Origin: Mesostigma viride
Taxonomy: Eukaryota > Streptophyta > Mesostigmatophyceae > Mesostigmatales > Mesostigmataceae
DNA: 38,500 nucleotides
Reading direction: 5' to 3'
Assembly (NCBI GenBank): GCA_009746045.1
Contig: RPFO01000972.1
Span: 472,124-510,623 of the forward strand
Shown here piece after piece: positions 1 to 8,420 of this stretch (its first letter is position 1; the number at the start of each line of letters is the position of its first letter). The notes beneath the pieces are model-generated. The model did no database searches. It saw only the letters and a list, made by a program, of their open reading frames with translations, and had not been told where the DNA came from. Made by a program: the position numbers and the translations under genes.

Positions 1-859
1 CCCGTCCCGTGTACTCATGGCAGTGTGCTTTTTGCCCGTGTCTCTCGACAGATGCTCGCGCATTGAACTCTTCTATCGATTCATCTTTGTTGTCTTTCTG
101 CAGGTAAACAGGGGCTGCGCCCTTGGACAGCACAATTACCACCCACGCTTGACCTCACGCAAGCGTTGTGCAGAGGTCTTCGAGGCCTAGAGGGACAGCT
201 CAGCAAGGACGCCTTGGAGCACTGGAACTATCAATGGGGCCAGGGCCTTGGTTCATGTCTCAGTTGCAAGGGCATGCGGTGCGGCAGGCCCAATTTCCAG
301 GGAAAGCGGTTAGGGAACTCCCAGGCTTGTATCGGGCGGGGAGGGGAAATTTTGCCCGAGCCGTGGAAGCGGAAGCTGCAGGGGTTGGGCCTGGAGAAGC
401 TCTTCCTTCATGCAAGGAACAACGGTGATGGAGGCTGCGGTTTTCTGGCCAGTTTTTTTTTTTTTTAATCTTTGATGTGCGTTACAGCGCCAGGCCTGTT
501 TTAAGGATGGGTGCCTGGCCACGCTGGCAGTCTACGATCCCATCCTGCCGGCGCAGGTTGGTGGGCATGGAGAGGGCAAACTGGGGCAGAACTCTTGTGT
601 GTTTTATAACAGAAGAATGGCTTGGCAGTCAGCAAAGCCGGCCATTGTGTTAGCCATTTGTGTTAATACTAAGTGACAAGTCGCTTGCGCACACTGACCA
701 TGGTGCAGACACATATCCACTTTCTCATTCGTGTATCGATCAATGCGGCTATGTAGTTGAATAATCCTCCATTCTCCCAGTGCATATGCACGTATTGCGC
801 ACATGCACAAAGGCAGAACTGTGCCATATGGATTACCATGCCACATAGGCGCAGATAGG
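1..859. other. unassigned sequence
   Basis: No gene, RNA or complete repeat is recognisable here. Short overlapping ORFs occur in several frames without motif content, and they look like chance. There is a T run near 450-468 and a C run near 1060-1076 just beyond. I see no splice-bounded exon that I could defend. Confidence 0.5.
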
Positions 860-985
860 CATAACCTGACCTGGCCTGGCCCCCAGGACAAACCCAGACG
901 GGTGTAGACCTGCCATGAACTATACAGATCAGTTGCAAGCCGACCTAGTGGTCCCAGCTCAGTTTGAACACCGCATTTCCTCCCT
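860..985 (+). repeat. LINE ORF2 extreme C-terminus fragment
   Basis: One frame reads PAMNYTDQLQADL near 922-960. This resembles the last residues of RTE/L1-like ORF2 proteins and the related string PAMNYIHL near 12555-12580 in this window. The upstream DNA also resembles the stretch around 12500-12550. It is short and degenerate, with stops in the flanking frames, so it is a remnant at best. Confidence 0.35.
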
Positions 986-1412
986 CTCTCTGCTTGAACT
1001 GCTATGCAGGACAAGAAGAGGTGGCAGACCATTGTCCAGGCCTCACGCCAGCCCCTGTGGGCAAGCCCCCCCCCCCCAAGAGTAAGGGGCGCTTTGCTTA
1101 GTACGTAGTGTAGCTAGGATTTTTGTATATTAGAGTTAGCTTAGCTAGGTTTCGCGGCTTCGCTCACCCATCCATCGATCAGCAAGGGAATACGTCATAC
1201 ATGATCTCCCAACGGAATCATGTTATAATTTAATTATAATAATTATAATATTTATAATTAAATTTTATATTAAATTTAATAATTATAATTAATTATTATA
1301 TTAAGTAAGCAAGTACTTACTTCATTATAATTTAATAGGCGCAGGTGGATGTTGTAATGTAATCGGAGAGTACCAAGATCACATTTGCCATGCTGATCTA
1401 ACATTATGACAC
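986..1412. other. AT-rich spacer with palindromic TTAAT/ATAAT tracts
   Basis: No gene is seen. From about 1226 to 1310 the sequence is almost pure A+T, built of interleaved AATTATAAT-type words that are largely self-complementary. A small inverted repeat (AAGTAAG...CTTACTT) sits near 1303-1322. Simple-sequence expansion is the simplest reading. Confidence 0.55.
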
Positions 1413-1665
1413 TGCGCTTCGTGATTAGACTCGGCATGGACATGTGCTACACTAGACGCGACGGGCTCACACCCGGGCAGCCTCCTGGTATGTCTGTAAT
1501 ATGGAGGCAGATGGTGCGCAAGGCTAGATGGCAAGTAGTGATGAAGGAGACCACCCCCAAGTCTGTGGGGCTCCGCGTGTGACCGCGTATGGCATTCATA
1601 GCGATTCGGGCCGCGGTGCCCACACCCCTGTAACTAGGACCTAGATAGCTCACACCATCCATTCC
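1413..1665 (+). repeat. LINE ORF2 C-terminal and 3' repeat, copy I
   Basis: This stretch is closely similar to 11508-11760 and, from its TGTCTGTAATAT word onward, to 13570-13755. In the frame that stays open in the other copies it encodes WRQMVR...RWQVVMKETTPKS and then VGAPRVTAYGIHSDSG. That resembles the basic tail of RTE-like ORF2 proteins. In this copy a missing G near 1568 breaks the frame. Three copies in one window show that this is a dispersed repeat. Confidence 0.6.
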
Positions 1666-1773
1666 ATTAGTAATGAGGATTTGTACGCTGATTTGCCCTA
1701 TGTTTCCCACATTATTAGGCACAGGCGCCTGGGCCTAGCCGGGCACCTGGCCCGCACAGATCAGGTAGATTAA
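1666..1773 (+). pseudogene. LINE ORF2 post-RT fragment
   Basis: The frame reads ISNEDLYADLPYVSHIIR and then LGLAGHLARTDQ, followed by TAA at 1771. This is the stretch that follows the reverse transcriptase in RTE/L1-like ORF2 proteins, where a conserved RR-x-FAGH-like motif is typical. The same string occurs at 13484-13562. Here it lies downstream of the C-terminal repeat, whereas in an intact element it would come first. The locus is therefore a join of two truncated pieces, not one element. Confidence 0.65.
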
Positions 1774-2204
1774 TTAGGAACATAACTCCGTTGGGAGTAT
1801 CTGTAGCACATAGCCCAGAGAAGGGGCATATGAGCCTATAATACATTCTAAGCTACTTCCTGCAAGGGTGGGAATGTAAACGATGCACTTGCTCTAGGTG
1901 CACCAGGGCACCTGCACCCTCATGATCTATCACGCTATATGCCCAGCTAAGGGGGAGCATGTCATGTGGGGGAAGATCATCATAGCTATACAAAAGCTAG
2001 GCGTGGCATCTCAGCAGAGAGCAGCTCTCTGCATGGGCACAGCATAACTAAATAAAACTAAGCATCATCTGGGGTGTGGCACATCATAGGCACACATGTA
2101 CATGGCTAAATAAGGCGTGTGGCTCAGCTGGTATAGTGCCTGTAGGAGGCGTACATGTACATGGCCACGGTCTATCTATTCTATACTACTACTGCTGTAT
2201 TCCC
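1774..2204. other. unassigned spacer
   Basis: No gene is seen. A tRNA A-box-like word, TGGCTCAGCTGG, occurs near 2119-2130, but no matching B box or cloverleaf follows, so I do not call a tRNA. The words TACATGTACATGG flank that site on both sides (about 2096-2106 and 2152-2164). Confidence 0.4.
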
Positions 2205-3587
2205 CTAAGCTGGGGCGTCTGGAGTCGTTGGGGCCGCGGGGGTCGCCTGCCAGGGCTTGTGGCCGACGTAGATGGCCGCCCCCTTCCAGTAGACCGGCTG
2301 CCCCGCCTTGGTCTGCCGGAGCTGGAGGTAGGTCGGCCATAGCTCCCGTCGCCGTTGTTGCTGCGCCAGGGTCAAGTCGTCGTCAAGGGTGAAGAGAGTC
2401 TTCTCGAGCCGCTTGCGGCGTCTGAGAAAAGAGATCTTGTCCGCCGGTTTCTTAAAGGTGAGATGGAGCGGGGGCGCCCCTGCCTTACCCGCGCGCGGGG
2501 AAGGCGGTGGGCGACCAGCTCAATCTCACCAGTAAGGCCCATGCGACCAAGGATTTCTCTCTCAAATGCACGCGCAAGCTTTTCGGAATTCTCAACTTCC
2601 TCCATGTCGAAGTTCTTGACGATGACGTTAACTGGGCTGCGCTTGGCAAGCTCGGCCTCCTCGCGGAGGTCAAGCGTCTGCCGCTGGAGCTGGGCTGCGA
2701 CGGCGGAGGTGGTGGAGGTGGTGTGCTGCTTAAGCATGTCCGCCCCAGGTCGTGATGGGAGGAGCATCGCCGGCCAGGCCAGCAGGGGCTGGCTTGGCGT
2801 CAATGTCCTTCACCACCTGGGCGGTGAGGCCTGCGGTGTTCTGCAGGACCTCGATAGCGATGGCATTGTCCTTAAGACGCTGGTCGATGTCGCGGAGCTG
2901 GGCGGTGATGGCGTCGGAGGAGGGGTGGTGGTGGCGGTGTAGGAGGCGAGGAGGGTGGAGGTGGCGGTGGAGATGGTGGGGAGCTCAGCAGCCAGCTTGC
3001 TGCCCATTGCCGCCACATCTGTGGAAGGGGGGTCACGTGCTGCTCGAAAGCTTCCTTAAGGAGGGCGCGGACGATAGGTTCTGTCGCAACGGTGGGGGGC
3101 GGTGGGGGGGGAGCCCAGATCTCGGTGTCGGAGCGCCCGAGGAGGGAGCAGAGGGCGAAGCGTTGGAGCTTGGGGCGATTCATGCGGCCAATTCGCGGGA
3201 GATCCTCGACGGGGTCGGCAGGCTGACCACCGGGCCAGCGGCCGCGGTTGTGGGAGCACAGGTATGAGCACAGGTCCATAAGCGAGGCGTCGGTATACGT
3301 GCCGAAAAACACGTCTTCCATGAAGGTTCCGGGACCGCGGTTAACCAGAAGCCATATGCGTTGATATCAAAGGAGATCTCGTCCCAGTGCGGCTCGGCTG
3401 GGCGGCTGCGCTTGGGCTCTGGCGATGCAGATGGCGAGGAAAGCCCTGGGGGCTGGACGAGCACCAGTGCACTAGTGTCACCGCTGCCTGCCGGACCTGA
3501 TGGCGAAGCTGCAGCCGGAGCTGCAGACGTATTTTCATTGCCGAGCGCAGCCGCCAGGCTGCGTTGCGTCGAGGGGCGTTTGCTCAT
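2205..3587 (-). pseudogene. decayed LINE ORF1-like protein gene
   Basis: Reading starts at an ATG at 3587 (MSKRPSTQRSLAAALGNE) and ends at TAG at 2207-2205, but at least four frame changes are needed. In order there is a low-complexity Ala/Pro/Ser-rich N-terminus, then a segment near 3020-3320 (DASLMDLCSYLCSHNRGRW), then a helical stretch near 2770-2890 (AQLRDIDQRLKDNAIAIEV), then a block near 2500-2680 (VNVIVKNFDMEEVEN ... EIELVAHRLPRA). A basic C-terminal tail follows (LTFKKPADKISFLRRRKRL). Coiled coil followed by an RRM-like NVIVKNF...AHRLPRA block is the layout of L1-type ORF1 RNA-binding proteins, whose normal role is to coat the LINE RNA. The identification rests on layout and the AHR-x-P motif. 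The frame breaks indicate a pseudogene unless they are assembly indels. Confidence 0.5.
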
Positions 3588-3716
3588 CGTATATTGCGTA
3601 ATGCATAGCTTCGGAAAATTATATCAGCATGTGCGTCGTAGAAAGACGCGTCGATTGTGATATTCACGGCTAAATTCGGTGCTCAAACGTGAAAGTTATG
3701 AGCGCCGCCGTCAGCC

Positions 3717-3721
3717 ATGGC
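3717..3721. repeat. target-site duplication ATGGC, left of element C
   Basis: The five bases ATGGC immediately precede the left LTR and recur immediately after the right LTR at 11337-11341. A 5-bp duplication is the size made by copia integrases. Confidence 0.85.
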
Positions 3722-4193
3722 AGTTAGATTGCGACGGGATATATTGCTTGAAGACACAGTGAATGCAATGAGCAGTGAATGCTTGGTTCATTAGAAAATA
3801 GGTTTACCCTTTATCAACGTTCCTCTCACCGGCTGCGCCGCCAGTGACCGTTGGGTGCAGACCGTTGGCCCGAGGCCACACGATGACAGGTAGCGTCTAG
3901 TCACTGCATCGTGCGATCACAATCAATGCACGCTGCAGTACGGTCCCTATCTAGGATACTCTAGTACCGTCCAATGACAGGACACTACGTATACTGGGTA
4001 CTGACATCTGTCACGTACCTCAGTACCCAAAGTACCTATCTAGGGAAACGTATGCGACTCGACTAGCATTCCTATCTGCATAGCCCACGTGGTATTTATA
4101 TTCACATACCAACGTAGGTTTACAAGGCTTATTCATACGTTGTATTCACAATGCCTTTGAGACTTAGTCTACAGCAAAGCATGGAGACTAACT
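3722..4193 (-). repeat. 3' LTR of element C
   Basis: This 472-bp copy starts AGTTAGATTGCG and ends GACTAACT on the plus strand. From 3780 to 4193 it matches the other LTR except for one single-base indel near 3921. The first ~58 bp differ at about ten positions, which is very uneven. Confidence 0.9.
4093..4100 (-). promoter_or_regulatory. TATA-like box in 3' LTR of element C
   Basis: TATAAATA on the minus strand, about 95 bp inside the transcriptional upstream edge of the LTR. In the 3' LTR copy it would be non-functional or would drive outward transcription toward the LINE ORF1-like remnant. Confidence 0.45.
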
Positions 4194-4567
4194 CCAGTAT
4201 TGTTTTATTATTTATTTCTTAATGCAGGTCTGCACCCCCAACATTATTGTTATTGTTTTTAAGTTGATTAGGGGTACAAAAGAGACATGGCTGGTTGAGC
4301 CAGGTTGGTTACAGCTGGCTGTTCTGGCCAGGTGTTATATTGCACATTAAATAAGGTGTACACAGCTGGCTGGTTTGGCCAGGTACTGAAGCACACATTA
4401 AGTAAATGGATACAAAGCTTGTGTCCTCAAGCTGCAAATGGATACAAATCTGACCTAGCCAGCACTCACACCCCACAACGAATGTGTTGAATTTTATGGC
4501 GCCCAGCAGCTATCGCTGTGGTAAGGGGGTGTGGTGGTTGTGTACTGTGCTATGGCCAGTCATTTAT
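4194..4567 (-). other. 3' untranslated region of element C with a duplicated 51-bp unit
   Basis: No coding sequence is seen between the pol stop and the 3' LTR. Two imperfect ~51-bp tandem units begin at ACAGCTGGCT (4311-4361 and 4362-4411). The bases next to the LTR read AATACTGG on the minus strand, preceded by A-rich sequence. A strict polypurine tract is not obvious. Confidence 0.6.
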
Positions 4568-5190
4568 TCAAACACTGACTCTGATATCATAGGGGTTCAT
4601 GTTCTGAAAGAGGAGCTGGTACTGTTGGCCAGCAGCATCCCGCAGCTTCGTGAGAGCGTCTGCTGGGTTGTCCTCATCATCCACATGAGTCCAGCTGGAA
4701 AAATAGGTGGCCTCCTGTTTGAGGATCACCCAATCCAGTCAGTGTGGACAGCAGCAGAACAGATTTCTTGGTTAGAAAACTGATCACAGATTGGCTGTCA
4801 GTATAGAGATGTGAGATGACATTGCATGTGCTGCCTGCCTGGGTTTGTAGCCAGGTGAGCATGTGCTGCAGGGAACGAGCATGCAATGCAGCAGACACCA
4901 CAGCACGACATTCAGCTGAGTTGCTGCTGCCAGGTTTTCTGCGGTGTAGCCTGCTGTACCAGGAAGTGAGGGACATGTAATCTGACCTGTTGGTGAGAAA
5001 AAACAGCCCTGATTCCCGTGCCCCCATCTGATTGATTGTTCTGCTCTCCATGGAGCTGTCCATGACACTGGATGTGGATGTCTTCCATCAGATTCAGGCC
5101 ATGGAGGATGAGGGGGGGCAGTCATGATCAACTTCCTGATGTGACTGCATTTGATTTGACTAGAACATCATGGGTGACCCTGCTGATGAC
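4568..5190 (-). pseudogene. element C RNase H domain, frame-broken
   Basis: This is the C-terminal RNase H of the copia polyprotein, which removes the RNA strand during reverse transcription. The acidic residues are visible in MDSSMESR, then SAECRAVV, then YTDSQSV. The closing motif HVDDEDNPADALTK lies near 4640-4690 in another frame, and the protein ends at TGA 4570-4568. At least two frame changes are needed, one around 5065-5190 between RT and RNase H and one around 4700-4780. Homology to the intact-looking RNase H of element A (30274-31017) supports the call. Confidence 0.75.
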
Positions 5191-6500
5191 AGCTAAGGGA
5201 GCCCCACAGATGGCTGACCACCACCCCAGTTTGCCCTGAACAGTGGCACACATGTGTAAGGGGAGGCAGGTGTGTGCAGCAGATCTAGACAATCTTGATA
5301 TATTCTGCAGGAGGGAGAGAGAGCAGACCCATGATCTGGCTGCCTGTGCAGCTGCAACATGATGCCACAGAACTGGATGGGGGTTGTGCTCAATTCCACC
5401 TGTTTGCCAATCTCATATGATTCCTGGACCTGCTGAATAAAGGTTTCCACCTCAGCTCTAGGCCCACAAATGAGTTGGTCATCTCCATGCCACACAAAGA
5501 ACAGCAGTCCAGAGGGGGTGGGTACAACAAAAAAGCATGGGTCCAGGTCATCATACGTGGCCTTGAGCTTTTTGAATACTTCCTCTGCTGAGTCTCTGAA
5601 AATTTTTGGGGCACTGACAAGCCCTTCCACCCCAATGTTGATGATAAGGTGGGGCTCATCAATATAAGGTTTCCACACAGCTGGGGTGTCTACCACGTAC
5701 ACCTTCCCTTTCCACACAGATTCAGCCTTTTCTGGGTCCCCCCTGAGGAAGGCCCTTTTAATATCAGTGGCTTTGCAGACATAGTCTTGGCCTGCATTGA
5801 GGTTGTGGAGGAATAGGGAGAGCATGATCCTGAGTGAGGTTTGTTGCAGCCCAGGTGTGTATGTTTCCCCTTTTGGCAGTGTGGATGTCCCCTTTAATTC
5901 TGTGACACATGGTCTGGCATGGAAGATTGGGGAGCCCACTTTTTGTGGTTTTTGTTTGAGAACAAATTTTAATCTGAGCTTTTTGGCTCCCTCTGGCACG
6001 TCCCATGAAGGGGTGACAGGCGGTTTGTATTGAGGGTTTTTGGGGTTGGGCAGGACCCATTCCTGCCTGGCTTGGTGGACAATGGCCATCAGCCACTTGG
6101 TAAACCCTTTTTGTGTTTTGCATTCTTGTATGACGTGGGAGATTTGGTGGGGTGAGTGCATGGCTATGTCCCACTTACCCAGCCCAAAGGCTGAGGGATG
6201 GAGGAACTGGCTGTGCACTAACTTGTCCAGATCAGGGATCTCCCCTGGTGCATACTGAGTGTTGACTGCCTTGATGACAGCATCCATACCAGGGACAATA
6301 CTGGAGAGAGGGATTTTAAAGTGGTCCAGAGGAACTGCACCCACCCCTGTGACACTGAGCTCATTAGCTGAGATAAGCACCCCAGGATAGGATACAAAAG
6401 GTTCCCCCAACAAGGTGTTACCAGAGTACCCCTCCACCACCTGGAAGGGTGTCTGAATACCAAGTATAGGGAGCATCACTTGTCCCACTACATCCAGTGA
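5191..6500 (-). pseudogene. element C copia-type reverse transcriptase
   Basis: The open frame contains the RT palm motifs TDIKRAFLRGDP (first catalytic Asp, compare D-x-K-x-AFL in copia RTs) and FVWHGDDQLICG (the catalytic DD pair). The box reads HGDD where copia elements normally have YVDD. Upstream is KKLRLKFVLKQK, the usual start of the copia RT domain, and SAPKIFRDSAEEVF resembles the LKQSPR-W helix region. It synthesises cDNA from the element RNA inside the particle. The frame is open through this segment but joins its neighbours by single-base shifts on both sides. Confidence 0.85.
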
Positions 6501-6640
6501 GCTTTGGCCTGAGAAATCCTGCACCCGTGCCCAAAATGAAGGTGCAATCTCAAGACCAGGGATGGCTTGTGCACTGATCACACTGACCTGTGCCTGAGTG
6601 TCTATTGCCAGGGTCCAGGGGTCCTGACTAGTGCACACAG
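6340..6640 (-). other. element C retropepsin-like segment between integrase and RT
   Basis: In the same frame as RT, near its N-terminus, the sequence reads LAIDTQAQVSVIS and, about 40 residues later, VVGQVMLPILG, then VVEGYSGNTLLGEPF. This is the pattern of a retroviral-type aspartic protease: Asp-Thr loop, flap strands, then ILG-x-DF. The active-site glycine of D-T-G is Gln here. In Ty1/copia elements the protease normally precedes integrase, so both place and residue are odd. Element A has the same arrangement. The family call is from pattern only. Confidence 0.65.
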
Positions 6641-8090
6641 CTGAGACTTTTGCCAACCCTGCGGCCACAGCAGCTTGTTGCTTATGTGACCTGTGTAATG
6701 CTTGCAAGGCGACTGCCAATTTGACCTCAGAGCGGGAGGTTGGCAGACATTTGTGCCTTGGGGCTGAGCTAATGCTTCCAACCCAGCTACCTCGTGCCTG
6801 GTTAAGCAATCCCCAGGTTGTGAAGTGGGCCTGGCTTCACTGAGGGTGGAAGGGTTCACAGAGGGTGCTGTGGTGCTGTCAACAGCAGTAATTGGTGGCT
6901 CAGAGCTACTGCTGGGCATGCTGGAGTTGCCAGATAGAAGTAGTGAGTCCATGCTTAAAGACTCTTCCCCAGGCACGTCTGCCATGGGAGAATAATACTT
7001 CTTAATTCTATGACAGCTCACCCTGTGACGCTTCCCATTGATATTGTGCTTGACCTCCACGGTCTTGCTGTTTTTGGTAAATCCACGGATGGTAACTGGA
7101 CCTAGCCAAGTTCCAACCTTACCAAAGCTGTTTTCCTTGTAATAGAGAACTTGATCACCTTTTTGGAATACTGGCCTGGAATGGGTTTTATCTTTTTCTG
7201 CCAGTTTTGCTGAGGTTTGTGCACGTGCAGTGTTGTACAGTGCTATCACCTCTGGGGGATATACACCTGCCTGCAGGCCTGCTGGGATTACTTCACCCCA
7301 CGTGGCATGCAAGACAGGTCTCATGTTTAGGGTTGTGCACATTTCATGACACCAGAGTGCCCTGTCACAATAGACCCCTGAAGTAGCATCCTTGGAAGGA
7401 TTTTTGGCTAGTAGGGTTTTGACAGATCTGATGGTTCTTTCAATGACCCCCTGACCCTCATGATCTTCCAGCCCAGCAATCTCTATTGCTTCACACCCTT
7501 CCAGGTCAGTCAGACAAGAAAATTGTTGATCAAGCAAAATTCTGTCAACTGGGTAGAATCTGGGTAAAGCAATCATGAGTGCAACACGTAGCTGCCCTGC
7601 AGACATGCCAGGTAGGGGTTCCATTACTGTGAACCTGGACCATGAGTCTTTTAGGATCAGGTAGGGTTGGACATCTTTGTTGATGTGCATCACATCCCCC
7701 ACTATCATGCCCCTATTGGTGGAAGGAGTTGCAGTATGCCATTTTTGAGGTTTGGGGCTATTGAACTGACATTCTTGACAGTGTTGTCTAGCCAGTTTTA
7801 CTGCATTCCTGAGTTGTTTTCCCATGCTACTACCCCCCAGCCGTCTGGCCAGTTCCTCAGCCACTGTTTCATGACCCATGGCTAGGTGCAGCTGATGAGC
7901 AAGCTCCTTGATATCTATGGAGTTGTCAACAGTAGGGGTTAGTGCTTTTATGTAAGGTTCCAGAACAGGGTGTTGGGAGGACAGTAAGGTTGCTGCCTCA
8001 AAATCAATTATGCCCTGGTTGCCATCCCCAATGGTAATGAGATCATCATCCTCAGAGTACATAAGGTGAGTGAACTCACATTGATTTGGT
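6602..8090 (-). pseudogene. element C integrase
   Basis: This is a copia-type integrase, which joins the cDNA ends to the target. The N-terminal zinc domain reads HLAMGH ... HCQEC. The core shows VGDVMHI (first Asp), ILLDQQFSCL (second Asp) and GQGVIERTIRSV (Glu). Twenty-nine residues separate the second Asp and the Glu, where copia integrases usually have about 35. A C-terminal domain (GDQVLYYKENSFGKVGTW) resembles a small beta barrel. The frame is open across the domain. It connects to gag upstream and to the protease/RT frame downstream (overlap 6602-6809) only by one-base shifts. Confidence 0.85.
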
Positions 8091-8190
8091 AGCGAGGCCT
8101 GTTGCAACGGCTGCCTGGAGGCCCCAGGGGATGACGTGCGTGCCAGCAGCCCGGGCAGAGATCCACGTTGGCCAGGGAGTCGTTGTTGGG

Positions 8191-8232
8191 GCAGTTGTGC
8201 CGTGCGTGCCCTCGTTGGAAGCACCTCAGGCA
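8191..8232 (-). other. zinc knuckle (CX2CX4HX4C) of element C gag
   Basis: CLRCFQRGHARHNC fits the retroviral nucleocapsid knuckle spacing exactly. It lies in a frame different from both the upstream capsid ORF and the downstream integrase ORF. Two single-base shifts, each of the -1 sense, would link the three. Confidence 0.75.
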
Positions 8233-8244
8233 CCTTATGGACCA

Positions 8245-8258
8245 GGGTTGCCAGGCTG

Positions 8259-8289
<31 letters not shown>

Positions 8290-8420
8290 CCCTGCTGGGA
8301 CCGGTTCTGGCCCTGCTGGGACCTGTTGTTGTTGTTGTTTTGGCCCTGTTGGGACCTGTTGTTGTTATTGCCCTGCTGGGACCTGTTGTTGTTATTGTTG
8401 TTGTTGTTGTTGTTGGGGTT
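8245..8420. repeat. GTT/AAC microsatellite inside gag of element C
   Basis: Runs of GTT on the plus strand are interrupted by GGGACC-type words. On the minus strand they encode Asn runs separated by RSQQG units. Slippage in this tract is a likely source of the local frame change. Confidence 0.85.

Noticed and set aside
604-1032. 142-residue ORF on the minus strand
   Set aside because: No motif, and it overlaps LINE tail remnants read on the other strand.
2114-2150. tRNA gene starting at an A-box-like word
   Set aside because: No B box or foldable cloverleaf follows within tRNA distance.
3732-4195. Shared 5' UTR of two LINE-like genes, suggested by the repeat upstream of both 3587 and 10849
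   Set aside because: Exact 5-bp duplications and AGTTAG/CTAACT ends show that the two copies are the LTRs of one element.
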